Of a DNA stretch of 64,000 bases, positions 49,663 through 58,082 are shown one piece after another (positions within the stretch are counted from its first letter, which is position 1; each line of letters opens with the position of its first letter). A program made the translations under genes and the position numbers. Source of the DNA: Candidatus Aminicenantes bacterium UBA6228 (GTDB lineage Bacteria; Acidobacteriota; Aminicenantia; Aminicenantales; Saccharicenantaceae); the NCBI GenBank assembly GCA_002441005.1, contig DJWO01000011.1, positions 77,483 to 141,482 of the forward strand. Reading direction: 5' to 3'. The notes under the pieces were generated by a model that saw only the letters and a program-made list of their open reading frames with translations, did no database searches and was not told the DNA's origin.

Positions 49663-51630
49663 TCACTCTTCCGGTAGCCTCTGGTTAAGAGTCAAGTAGA
49701 GTAAACTGGTTTGCCTGGAAGCCAGCTTTAACCTCCAGAGAAAATGGAAACTAATTCCCTGAGTGATGATTTCAAAATCCTTTTCTGATTGAGACACCGT
49801 TTTGACCGGAAAATCCCAGATTTCAGCTGGAGCCGCCGCTTCCAGATTTAACCGCCAGCCGGGAATCCCCAGCCTGTTGGACTTGATCTGATATTGATTC
49901 TCAAACAGGGCCAGATTCCATTCTGAAATAAAAGAAAAACTCAGGTCAGTTTCTCCCCTGTTTTCTATTTCCCAGGCGAAAAGGACTGAATTCCGGCCAG
50001 GTCTGATTATCTTTTTAATTTTAATTCTGGCCTGACTGCCTTTCAGATTGACTTTATCTTCTCTTTCCAGGACCAAACTGTCCTCTTCCAGCCTGGCCAG
50101 GTATTCTTGACCGACAAAAATTCCAGTTTCCTGGTGATAAGTCTTTTCATACTCCTCCCGGTTAATATCAACCGGAAAAATTCTGTCCAGAAAAGAGTGG
50201 CGCTGGTAGCTATCAAAAATCAGCCAGCGCTGAGCTTCAGCCGGTAAAACCCTGTTAACCTCATGAATTGACTTAGCTTCACCGGCCTGTCCCCCACTGG
50301 TTGAATACAGATGATAAAATTCCTGGCGCCTGGTGAGGACATCAGTCAGATTAGCAGTTTCAAAACGGTCATCAATTTCAATCACCGCACCGCCAGCGGC
50401 AGGTTTTACCCAGACAAAAAAAGCCGGTGTTCTCAGTTCGTATTCATCCCGGCCGTCGAGATCAAAATCCGACTTTTCCCAGCCGCTTTCAAATGGCAAT
50501 TTGAGCTCAGCTGAAATAAGCTGGCTGGAGACCGCCCGTCTCAGATGAGGCAGGTATAATCCGCCGAAGACTCCGTGCCAGTAAGCATCATTACATTGAG
50601 CCCGGTAGAGGTCCTGACTGGCTTCCTCAGCCTGGTTCTTATCAATTTCAGCCGCTACTTGAAGTGCCCGGCAGCGCAGTTGATGGCTTTCAGGATATTT
50701 AAGGTCAAAATCCCGGAATTGTCCTCCTCTTAGAAAAAGCCGGCTGTCTTCGGGCAAACTGGTTTTTAACCGGATGAATTCAGCCTGCCTGGCGGGCGGC
50801 AGAACCCATTCCATCATCTCCTCGTATGATGCTGGCGGCAGGTAACCCCGCCCCAGGGGTGGAGTCTGGTTCATAAAAGCTGAAAAGGACAACATCTCCA
50901 CCGGGTTTGAGTCAAGATACTCCAGGAAAGTTTTCAACCAGCCCTGTTCATAGACCCACTTATTAGTTCCGGGCCACAGCCCGAACTTCTCACCATCATC
51001 GCCAATAATAGCCACTTTTCCACCCTGGCTATTTATGTTTCGAAAATAAGAATCAATCTCTTCCAGACTTCGAAATGGGATTAAATAGCGCAATTTTTTA
51101 TCAATGGGGAAAATGCCCAGACTCAGGCCTTCATCCTCAGTCAGGTAATAGCCATAAATATTTTCCAGGCCAGCATAGTGAAAATGTTCTTCATCGAGAA
51201 GCGTATAACTGAAACCGGCCCGGTGGAGGAAGCTGGCCAGCTGAGGCTCCCAGACCCTTTCTGCCAGCCAGAGTCCTTCTGGCCTCACGCCAAATTGCTC
51301 CTGTAAGAAGTCGTTCATCAACTTTATCTGAGCCTGGCGGTCTTTTTCGGGAATCTGAGTCAGGACCGGCTCATAAAATCCGCCGCCCAGAAGCTCAACC
51401 TGGCCGGATTTAACCAGCTGCCTGACCAGTTCCAGCCCTTCCGGGTGTTTATCAAGTATAAACTCCCATAAAAAGCCAGTGAAGTGGAGGGCAAATTTAA
51501 AACCGGGGTACTGGCTGGCCATTTGCAGGAAAGGCCAATAGGCCTGGGAAAAAGCCTGTTCAAATACCTGGGGAAAGTTACCGAGAGGCTGATGATTATG
51601 AACGGCAAAAAGAAATTGAATTTTATTCAT
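49663..51630 (-). CDS. GH57 4-alpha-glucanotransferase
   Basis: 655-residue GH57 enzyme. Catalytic Glu lies in LAERVWEP and the acid Asp in IGDDGEKFGLWPG. The opening FLFAVHNHQPLGNF and the long C-terminal beta-sandwich region (DUF1925/1926-like) are the layout of Thermococcus 4-alpha-glucanotransferase. It would transfer maltodextrin segments between chains and recycle short oligosaccharides. No signal peptide, so cytoplasmic. Its start overlaps the end of the upstream GH57 gene by 8 nt. Confidence 0.9.
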   Translation of the reverse strand: MNKIQFLFAVHNHQPLGNFPQVFEQAFSQAYWPFLQMASQYPGFKFALHFTGFLWEFILDKHPEGLELVRQLVKSGQVELLGGGFYEPVLTQIPEKDRQAQIKLMNDFLQEQFGVRPEGLWLAERVWEPQLASFLHRAGFSYTLLDEEHFHYAGLENIYGYYLTEDEGLSLGIFPIDKKLRYLIPFRSLEEIDSYFRNINSQGGKVAIIGDDGEKFGLWPGTNKWVYEQGWLKTFLEYLDSNPVEMLSFSAFMNQTPPLGRGYLPPASYEEMMEWVLPPARQAEFIRLKTSLPEDSRLFLRGGQFRDFDLKYPESHQLRCRALQVAAEIDKNQAEEASQDLYRAQCNDAYWHGVFGGLYLPHLRRAVSSQLISAELKLPFESGWEKSDFDLDGRDEYELRTPAFFVWVKPAAGGAVIEIDDRFETANLTDVLTRRQEFYHLYSTSGGQAGEAKSIHEVNRVLPAEAQRWLIFDSYQRHSFLDRIFPVDINREEYEKTYHQETGIFVGQEYLARLEEDSLVLEREDKVNLKGSQARIKIKKIIRPGRNSVLFAWEIENRGETDLSFSFISEWNLALFENQYQIKSNRLGIPGWRLNLEAAAPAEIWDFPVKTVSQSEKDFEIITQGISFHFLWRLKLASRQTSLLYLTLNQRLPEE

Positions 51631-52954
51631 TTTTCCCTCTTAGCTGGCTAGCTTGCTGAAGATAAGCCAGAAACAAGGCCTCAAATTCTTTTTCTTCTGT
51701 TTCCCCTGCCCACCAGAACCAGTCCGAGCCCTCAGCGACGGCTAATGGTCTGGAAAATCCGTGTTTAGCCCTGTATTCAGACAGTAGTTCCCAGGCCTTG
51801 ACTTTATCTGGATGGCCAACCCATTTAAAAAAATTGCCCATCCAGCTGCCAGCCGGCAGGTTGAGACTCTTTTTTATCCTGCCCCCGGCCAGATAGTCAG
51901 AAGGCAGGCAAGGCTCGACAAATTGACTGGCTTTTATCCTGGTAAAGAGCAACCGCAAAAAGTCAATCCCGTTGTTGGCATAAGCTCCCCAGGGATTTTC
52001 TCCGTCAAGAATAATGGAACAAATGGCCTGTTCACCGGCAATTCTGGCTCTGGCTTCCAGTCTTTTCAGGAAGTCAGAAACTGCCAGTTCAGCTGGCCAG
52101 CGCTGATATTCAAACCCAATTAAATCTGACAGCTCCCGGTCTCTAAAAAGAATAGCAGTTCCTCCGCACTGATAAGGCTGATAAAGAAGACCCGGATCAG
52201 GTCCAGCTTTGAGGCTCTTCCACAAAATATGCTCATCGGTGAAGGTCAGGCTAAAACCGGCTGAAGCTATTTCTTGACAGGCTGCCTGGCTTAAGGCTCC
52301 CTCAGAAGGCCATAGCCCGGCGGGAGCAAAACCAAAGAGCTGTTGGAAATAATCTCTGGCTTCCTGAAGCTGCCAGCGGGCATCTTCCCTGTATTTAAAA
52401 TCAGGCAAGCCTGAGGCTTCAGGACTGGCCTGGTCCAGGTCGATTAACAGTGGCAAAAGAGGATGATAATAGGGAGAAACCGTGAGCTCGATGATTTTTT
52501 TCTGATGGAGACGCTGGAAATAGTTAAACAGGTCAGAGAGGAGCTGTTGCCTCAGGTAAAGCAGCTCTCTTTTATCCTTTTTTTCAGGCAGGAGCAAAGG
52601 TGAAAAGAAACTGCGCAATACTTTTTCCTGAAGCTCTGGCCCCGAAGCTCCCTGGGCCTCTTTTGGGAAAAATCTTTTTAATCTCAAGATGTCTTCTTCC
52701 GATAAATCGTCAGCTGCTCCGGTCAGGGAATCAAGAACCGGATCGGAGACCTGCTGATTCTGGTAATCTTTAATCTGCTCAAGCAAACAAGGAACCAGGT
52801 TTATGGTGCAGGGAAATTCATTCTCCTCAATCAATTTGAGCATCTGCCAGTAATTTTTGGTCGTGTGATAATTCACCCAGGGCAAAATAGTTTGCCCTGT
52901 ATTGGGAAGACGGTAAATTGGCTGATGAAAATGCCAGAGAAAGTTAACTAACAT
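51623..52954 (-). CDS. GH57 family alpha-amylase-like enzyme
   Basis: A third GH57 protein (443 residues). It opens with VNFLWHFHQPIYRL, has catalytic Glu in WPSEGALS and the acid Asp in IILDGENPWGAY. It is shorter than its two neighbours and lacks a C-terminal accessory domain. It is likely an intracellular alpha-amylase or amylopullulanase-type hydrolase; substrate is not certain. It begins 2 nt after the M28 peptidase gene and overlaps the 4-alpha-glucanotransferase gene by 8 nt. Confidence 0.87.
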   Translation of the reverse strand: MLVNFLWHFHQPIYRLPNTGQTILPWVNYHTTKNYWQMLKLIEENEFPCTINLVPCLLEQIKDYQNQQVSDPVLDSLTGAADDLSEEDILRLKRFFPKEAQGASGPELQEKVLRSFFSPLLLPEKKDKRELLYLRQQLLSDLFNYFQRLHQKKIIELTVSPYYHPLLPLLIDLDQASPEASGLPDFKYREDARWQLQEARDYFQQLFGFAPAGLWPSEGALSQAACQEIASAGFSLTFTDEHILWKSLKAGPDPGLLYQPYQCGGTAILFRDRELSDLIGFEYQRWPAELAVSDFLKRLEARARIAGEQAICSIILDGENPWGAYANNGIDFLRLLFTRIKASQFVEPCLPSDYLAGGRIKKSLNLPAGSWMGNFFKWVGHPDKVKAWELLSEYRAKHGFSRPLAVAEGSDWFWWAGETEEKEFEALFLAYLQQASQLRGKNE

Positions 52955-52956
52955 TT

Positions 52957-54357
52957 TTAAATTCCTTCTTGAGAAAAATACAAGCTGGTAATCGCCAGAA
53001 CTATAGCCTGAAGCTCTAATTCCCGGGGATGGACAGCTGATACCTGGTCAAGAGAAGAATGATGGAAATCAAAGTAGCGTTGTGATTCAGGCACCACACT
53101 CCCGGCGGCGACTCCGGTTTGAATTAATGGAGCGATATCTACTCCCCCGCCCCCTGTCCTTATCCAGTTAATTCCCAGGGGGGCTAAAATCTCTTTTAGA
53201 TTATTCGCTTTTTCAATGATTTTTTCACCTCCCCTGAGTCCCAGGCCAGCCGGAGCCCCTCCCCCGCTGTCTTGTTCAAAGGCCAGAAGATGTTTTTCGG
53301 GTTGTCTGCTGTCTGAAGCGGCATAGGCCCGTCCGCCTGTCCCGCCAAATTCTTCATCCATAAACAGGACGGCTCTAATTGTCCTTTTGGGCCGCAGGCC
53401 CGATTCTTTTATCAAGCGCAGAGCTTCAATGGCTACTGCACAACCGGCAGCATCATCGTTGGCTCCAGGGCTCAGGTCCCAGCTGTCCAGATGGCCGCCA
53501 ATAAGAATAACCTCATCTGGCTTCTCCTGACCTGTTAACTGGCCTAAAACGTTAGCGGAGACAACTGGCGCCAGCTGCTGGCAATTCAGTTTGAGATAAA
53601 GTCTTAGCCGTGGTTCTTCTTTTAACCACTGGCTGAGCTGATCAGCCTGGCTGGTAGCGATGGCTGCCGCCGGGATCCTGGGGAGTTTTTCATCATAGGT
53701 CATCAGACCGGTATGGGGATGATCATCCAGCCGGAAAGTGACTGATCTAACCAGAACAGCCCTGGCTCCATATTTAGCAGCCAGTGAAGCTCCATTTACC
53801 CTGAACTGAGCTGCCCGCCCATAAGCGGCGAAGGAGTTAGGCTCACCTCTGTCCATTGGAACATTAAAAAATACAATTTTGCCCTTAACCTTCTCTCCTA
53901 ACTCTTCCAGCTGTTGAAAAGAATTGATTTCAATGGCTTCAGCTTCGAGGCCAGCGGGCGGGGTACCGACACTATTACCCAGCGCACAGATATTTAGCTT
54001 TAACTCGCCCTTTTTCTGACTTTTAACTAAGGCCTTTTCAGCTGGACCGCGAAGCCAGCGGTTAACCTGGACCGGCTCTTGTCTAACCTGATCAAAACCA
54101 AGCCGGGTCATTAAATCCATAGCCTGAGCAACAGCTCTGGCTGCTTCTGGACTGCCTGTCAGTCGTCCGCCAGCCGAAGCCAGAATCTTTAAGAACTCGT
54201 AAGCTTTTTCTCCCTTTAACCCGGCCTCAGACATCTTTTTAGCCACCAGGTTAAATTCCTGCTGGTCAACCTCACTACCTTCGCCCGGAAAAGGAATAGT
54301 CAAAAACCATAAGAGATAGAAGATTAACCAGTTTCTCCATAAAAATGTTTTTATCAT
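52957..54357 (-). CDS. Exported M28-family aminopeptidase
   Basis: A signal anchor (residues about 8-25, LIFYLLWFLTIPFPG) is followed by a protease-associated (PA) insert around residues 130-260 and the M28 catalytic domain: GGHLDSWDLSPGANDDAAG (zinc His and bridging Asp), MDEEFGGTGG (Glu-Glu) and DFHHSSLDQVSAVHP with the late His ligand. It has 466 residues. It would cleave amino-terminal residues outside the membrane. It is the first gene of the GH57-glycogen block and co-transcribed with it by spacing (2 nt), which is functionally odd. Confidence 0.92.
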   Translation of the reverse strand: MIKTFLWRNWLIFYLLWFLTIPFPGEGSEVDQQEFNLVAKKMSEAGLKGEKAYEFLKILASAGGRLTGSPEAARAVAQAMDLMTRLGFDQVRQEPVQVNRWLRGPAEKALVKSQKKGELKLNICALGNSVGTPPAGLEAEAIEINSFQQLEELGEKVKGKIVFFNVPMDRGEPNSFAAYGRAAQFRVNGASLAAKYGARAVLVRSVTFRLDDHPHTGLMTYDEKLPRIPAAAIATSQADQLSQWLKEEPRLRLYLKLNCQQLAPVVSANVLGQLTGQEKPDEVILIGGHLDSWDLSPGANDDAAGCAVAIEALRLIKESGLRPKRTIRAVLFMDEEFGGTGGRAYAASDSRQPEKHLLAFEQDSGGGAPAGLGLRGGEKIIEKANNLKEILAPLGINWIRTGGGGVDIAPLIQTGVAAGSVVPESQRYFDFHHSSLDQVSAVHPRELELQAIVLAITSLYFSQEGI

Positions 54358-54375
54358 TCGTTGCCCCTTAAATAT

Positions 54376-54831
54376 TCAACCCCGGATATCATTTTTGGGT
54401 TTAGATTCTTTCTTCTGGTCTTTATTCTTAAAAAAGAGCCACAGATTCTTTCCTTCCTGATTCTTGTCCTTTAAGCGGATCAAGCTGTATATTCCACTTA
54501 GTTTTTCGCCGGACAGATAAATTTCCAGCTTATTCTCAGTTTTGTTCAGCAGTTGATAAAAACCTTTGTCCCAGATTTCGACTCTGCCGGCCCCATATTG
54601 CCCTTCGGGAATCAGACCTTCGAATTTTTCATAACCGAGGGGATGGTCCTCGACTTCAATAGCCAGCCTTTTCTCGCCGGCTCCAGCCGGCGGCTCTTTG
54701 GGCACAGCCCAGCTTCTTAAGACACCATTATCTTCAAGCCTTAAATCGTAATGGAGATGGGAAGCTAAGTGCTTTTGAATGACATAAATAAACTTTTTAT
54801 TCTTACCTGGTTTAGACTGATTAGAAAACAT
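54376..54831 (-). CDS. Stand-alone LigD-type 3'-phosphoesterase domain protein
   Basis: Residues 15-140 match the 3'-phosphoesterase domain of DNA ligase D: FIYVIQKHLASHLHYDLRLEDNGVLRSWAVPKEPP (the HxxxHxDxR zinc site) and VEDHPLGYEKFEGLIPEGQYGAGRVEIWD. No ligase or polymerase domain is attached and no Ku gene is in the window. Such enzymes trim 3' phosphates and ribonucleotides from DNA ends during break repair. The C-terminus is lysine-rich. Confidence 0.9.
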   Translation of the reverse strand: MFSNQSKPGKNKKFIYVIQKHLASHLHYDLRLEDNGVLRSWAVPKEPPAGAGEKRLAIEVEDHPLGYEKFEGLIPEGQYGAGRVEIWDKGFYQLLNKTENKLEIYLSGEKLSGIYSLIRLKDKNQEGKNLWLFFKNKDQKKESKPKNDIRG

Positions 54832-54858
54832 AAACTAAGAAAGTCCAGAAATTTTCAG

Positions 54859-55941
54859 TTAACGGTGAAGGAAGCATCTTTCACAATCTATCTCACCCGG
54901 TTTTCTCGTAACCATCATGACCAGGCCAAGTTCATCAGCCCGGTTGATGACTTCCTGATCTTTTATAGAACCAAGAGGATAGATTATGCCCGTAATGCCG
55001 CTTCGAGCCGCTAATTCCACTACATCCGGGAAAGGCATATAGGCATCTGAAGCCATAACGCAACCCTCAGAACCGTAACCGCGACCTGACAGCCGGATAG
55101 CGTCCTCAGCCGCATCGATCCGGCTCCTCTGTCCCGAGCCTATTCCATGAATCTTATCTTCTGTGCCGATAATGATGGCATTTGATCTCGTAAAACAGGC
55201 CACTGCCCAGGTCAATAAGGCGGCTTTGAGCTGGCTGCCGGTAGGTTTCTTTTTAGAAACCACATCAATAAAGTCAGGGGAAACTATTTTTGAGTTAAAT
55301 CTCTTCTGGATGAGCAATCCTCCTGCCACCCGTTTAAACTCCAGCCCGTTGTCTAAGGCAGGTTCGTTGAGCGGTGCTCCCATCCTGACAACCCTGAGGA
55401 CTTTTCTACTGCTCAGGATATTTAAGGCTTCGGGAGTGAAATCCGGGGCATAGACCACCTCGATATTTCTGGCGCTTTCCACTAATAAACTAGCCAGCTC
55501 CTGGCCAATAATCGTATTAAAAACATCAACACTGCCAAAATTGGATAGGGAATCTGTCTGCCAGGCTTTTTGGAAAGCATCATGACTGTCTTCACCAATG
55601 GCTACCCCGCTTGGCATTTCATGTTTAATGATGACAGCTACTGATTTTCCAGGAAAAATACTGTCAAGCTTTCCGGCCAGCCTCTGGCCGAGATCCATAT
55701 CGCCCACATTGATATAGCTCAGGCCCTTCGTTCCCTCCTGAATGACCTCCAGGCTGGCCATATTGGGGCCAGAAGCACCTTCTTCTTGATAAAAAGCAGC
55801 TGGATAACCAGGGTTTTCTCCATAACGCATTGACAGTTTTTTGATAAAATGGCTGTCGCCGAAGGTTAAGGTTTCAGGAAAATCTTCACTGGTTTTGGTC
55901 TGATACTGGCTTCGGGCAGTTCTTTCTTTCTTTTGTTCCAT
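54859..55941 (-). CDS. AICAR transformylase (PurH C-terminal domain as a separate protein)
   Basis: The 360-residue protein matches only the transformylase half of PurH: MRYGENPGYPAAFY, VGDMDLGQRLAGKL, IKHEMPSGVAIG (catalytic Lys-His type KHxxPxG), VACFTRSNAIIIGT, GIGSGQRSRIDAAEDA, SDAYMPFPDVVE and the end DCERCFLHR. The IMP cyclohydrolase (MGS-fold) domain is absent. It would formylate AICAR using 10-formyltetrahydrofolate. The following ring-closure step is supplied by the PurO-like gene 2 nt upstream. Confidence 0.92.
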   Translation of the reverse strand: MEQKKERTARSQYQTKTSEDFPETLTFGDSHFIKKLSMRYGENPGYPAAFYQEEGASGPNMASLEVIQEGTKGLSYINVGDMDLGQRLAGKLDSIFPGKSVAVIIKHEMPSGVAIGEDSHDAFQKAWQTDSLSNFGSVDVFNTIIGQELASLLVESARNIEVVYAPDFTPEALNILSSRKVLRVVRMGAPLNEPALDNGLEFKRVAGGLLIQKRFNSKIVSPDFIDVVSKKKPTGSQLKAALLTWAVACFTRSNAIIIGTEDKIHGIGSGQRSRIDAAEDAIRLSGRGYGSEGCVMASDAYMPFPDVVELAARSGITGIIYPLGSIKDQEVINRADELGLVMMVTRKPGEIDCERCFLHR

Positions 55942-55943
55942 AA

Positions 55944-56678
55944 CTAAGCATCCTCCCGGTTGATAATTTTGACCTGCTGAAGCTCCAGGCTGCTAGCCGA
56001 AGCCGTTAGCCCGGCCACGGACACTCGTAAGTCCTTTTTACCAGCTTCAGGCTTTAATGATTCATAGATGCTGCTGACCAGCTCATCAGCCCCGCCATCA
56101 GAAATTTCGAGAGAAGCAGGTTCGCCAAAAAATGAGGGGACAGGATCAGTGTTTATACCCATATAAGTCATAATCAGCCAGCCTTTTCCTGGGACCAGTG
56201 GCAACTCAAAATATTCTCTTAATACCTGGCCAAACTCGCCCCTCTTAATCAGACTGAGTCCGAGGTTAAACCCGCCGGCGAAAGCCAGGCTGATTCTCGG
56301 GGTGTAAATAGGTTCATCAGGTTCATACTTCCAGTCTTTAAGAGCATGGACCAGAGCTAAAACCGGTTCTTTGGCTGTATCCATAGCCCTGAGGACATCC
56401 AGGGTTTGTTTGCCATTAGAGGCAGCCAGTCCACGCTGACTGAACAAAATAGCCGGGTAAATCAGCAGATCGGGATTGCCCATAACTATCAATTGAGGGT
56501 CGGTTGGCTCAACCCAGATGCCGTTTTCTCTTTTGACCATCCGCCTGGCCTGACTGGCCGCTGAACGCCCGGTAATACCATAAGCCAGGAAAACATCATC
56601 GGAGTCTCTTAACTGACCGCTGATGATAAACCTGCCTGGATATTCCAGGCCAGAAAGAAATTTTCTGGCAGTTTCCAT
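55944..56678 (-). CDS. PurO-type IMP cyclohydrolase
   Basis: The 244-residue protein has the PurO-like pattern: FLSGLEYPGRFIISG near the N-terminus, FLAYGITGRSAASQARRMV, NGKQTLDVLRAM, YEPDEPIYTPRISLAF and GFNLGLSLIKRG. PurO is the archaeal IMP cyclohydrolase that closes the purine ring. Here it lies 2 nt from the AICAR transformylase gene, so the pair replaces bifunctional PurH. The identification is by motif recall, and the genomic pairing strengthens it. Confidence 0.85.
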   Translation of the reverse strand: METARKFLSGLEYPGRFIISGQLRDSDDVFLAYGITGRSAASQARRMVKRENGIWVEPTDPQLIVMGNPDLLIYPAILFSQRGLAASNGKQTLDVLRAMDTAKEPVLALVHALKDWKYEPDEPIYTPRISLAFAGGFNLGLSLIKRGEFGQVLREYFELPLVPGKGWLIMTYMGINTDPVPSFFGEPASLEISDGGADELVSSIYESLKPEAGKKDLRVSVAGLTASASSLELQQVKIINREDA

Positions 56679-56715
56679 GTGACACCTTTGATTTTTACTA
56701 TAGCAGAAAGTTAGA

Positions 56716-56737
56716 AACAGTTAAAGAAAAAACTGTT
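56716..56737. promoter_or_regulatory. Inverted repeat between purO and vanZ-like genes
   Basis: AACAGTT (56716-56722) and AACTGTT (56731-56737) form a perfect 7-bp inverted repeat around an 8-nt A-rich spacer in the divergent region. It could be an operator. A TTGTTT(N16)TACAAT promoter (56746-56773) for the VanZ-like gene overlaps its right side only loosely. Confidence 0.35.
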
Positions 56738-56803
56738 GATCGGGCTTGTTTTTAATCTTAAGGCTGCTACAATATCGCCTATATCTGATAAGGATTGGTA
56801 CCG

Positions 56804-57199
56804 ATGGGATCGTGGAAAAAACTAATCTATTTTCTACCTGCCGTTGCTTATTGTATTTTAATATTCTTTGTTTCTGCCCGCTCTTTAAAACTAAAATTCC
56901 ATTTTATTTACTGGGATAAAGGAGCTCATTGGGCTGAGTTTACGGTTCTTGGCCTTCTCCTGGCCTTTGCTTTTTATCATTACCTTTCCCGCCAGTCGTT
57001 TCTAACCTTTTATCTGAGCCTGATGACCGGTTTGTTTATCGGACTGTCTGACGAAATTCACCAGCTATTCGTCCGGAGCCGGCAATGCGACTGGACAGAT
57101 TGGCTGGCTGATACAGCCGGGCTGCTGACTGGCTGGCTGCTGTTCAGGTTGGTCTTCAGGCAAAAGAAGAAGGCTAAAGAAGCAGTTAAATTAGCTTGA
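56804..57199 (+). CDS. VanZ-like family membrane protein
   Basis: Four membrane helices with the VanZ-like signature: a first helix (YFLPAVAYCILIFFVS), WDKGAHWAEFTVLGLLLAFAF, a helix ending GLFIGLSDEIHQLFV and the final DWLADTAGLLTGWLL. The Asp/Glu/His set (DKxxH, DExHQ) is the family mark. Its function is unknown beyond weak links to teicoplanin resistance in one named member. I start at the ATG at 56804; a TTG at 56795 is also in frame. It is convergent with the LOG gene. Confidence 0.9.
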   Translation: MGSWKKLIYFLPAVAYCILIFFVSARSLKLKFHFIYWDKGAHWAEFTVLGLLLAFAFYHYLSRQSFLTFYLSLMTGLFIGLSDEIHQLFVRSRQCDWTDWLADTAGLLTGWLLFRLVFRQKKKAKEAVKLA

Positions 57200-57967
57200 T
57201 TATCTATCGGCACATCCACCTATTTCGGGCAGCATCTTTTTCAGGTATTTAAAGGTCTCATCTGGCGATGAAAAGACAGTAAAAATCTGAGCGTCTTCGG
57301 CTGAAATGGCCTTCATTTCAACCAGTTTCTCAAAATTAAGAATTTTATCCCAGTAATCTTTTCCATACAGGATTAACAGTACTTCTTTCCTCGAGACTTT
57401 GCCAGTCTGCAAAAGAGTGACAATCTCAAAAAATTCGTCCAGGGTACCAAAACCGCCGGGAAAAGCGATAACGGCCTTGGCCTTGTACATCAACCAGAAT
57501 TTACGCATGAAAAAATAATGAAAGGTAAAACTGAGATCGGGAGCAATATAGGGATTAGGCAGTTGAGGTTGAGGCAATGAAATATTCATCCCTATACTTT
57601 TGGCTCCAGCTCTGGTCGCCCCCCGGTTGGCTGCTTCCATTATACCGGGGCCGCCACCGGTGCAGATGACATACCTTCTACCCTTGGGTTTTAAATTCAT
57701 GCCCCATTTAGAAATCTGATAGGCCAGCTCTTCGGCCTGCCAGTAATACTTATGAAGGGGACTGTCGGCATCTGAGCCCCCCGGATTGGCTTTAGCTGAG
57801 CCAAGAAACAGAACAGTGCTTTCCACTTTGCATTTTTGAAGCCTGGCCATTGGCCAGGCATACTCGCTCAGAATTCTCAGCGTTCGTCCTTCTAATGATT
57901 CCAAGAATTCAAGATCGCGGTAAGGTGATTCTGGCAATTCAATTTTTCGCGGCTTATTGCTTTTCAT
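57200..57967 (-). CDS. LOG-family protein (cytokinin riboside phosphoribohydrolase-like)
   Basis: LOG/TIGR00730-type Rossmann protein: VLFLGSAKANPGG, VICTGGGPGIMEAANRGA, KAVIAFPGGFGTLDEFFEIVTLLQTGK (PGGxGTxxE motif). Length (255 residues) is slightly above the shortest LOG proteins and fits the larger bacterial subgroup. Members hydrolyse nucleotide monophosphates such as AMP or act as nucleosidases; annotation as lysine decarboxylase is wrong. Its stop abuts the VanZ-like stop directly (57199/57200). Confidence 0.92.
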   Translation of the reverse strand: MKSNKPRKIELPESPYRDLEFLESLEGRTLRILSEYAWPMARLQKCKVESTVLFLGSAKANPGGSDADSPLHKYYWQAEELAYQISKWGMNLKPKGRRYVICTGGGPGIMEAANRGATRAGAKSIGMNISLPQPQLPNPYIAPDLSFTFHYFFMRKFWLMYKAKAVIAFPGGFGTLDEFFEIVTLLQTGKVSRKEVLLILYGKDYWDKILNFEKLVEMKAISAEDAQIFTVFSSPDETFKYLKKMLPEIGGCADR

Positions 57968-58030
57968 TTTTTGCTCCAGTTGGTTGATCTTTCAGGCAGA
58001 TTATTTATTATTTCTGGCTGAAAAACAAGC

Positions 58031-58059
58031 TTGATGTCAAATGAATTGAACTTTATAAT
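58031..58059 (+). promoter_or_regulatory. Strong candidate promoter of the RlpA gene
   Basis: TTGATG (58031-58036) and a perfect TATAAT (58054-58059) with 17-nt spacing, 24 nt before the ATG at 58083. Confidence 0.65.
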
Positions 58060-58082
58060 CTGGCTTGGCAGGAAAAACTAAG

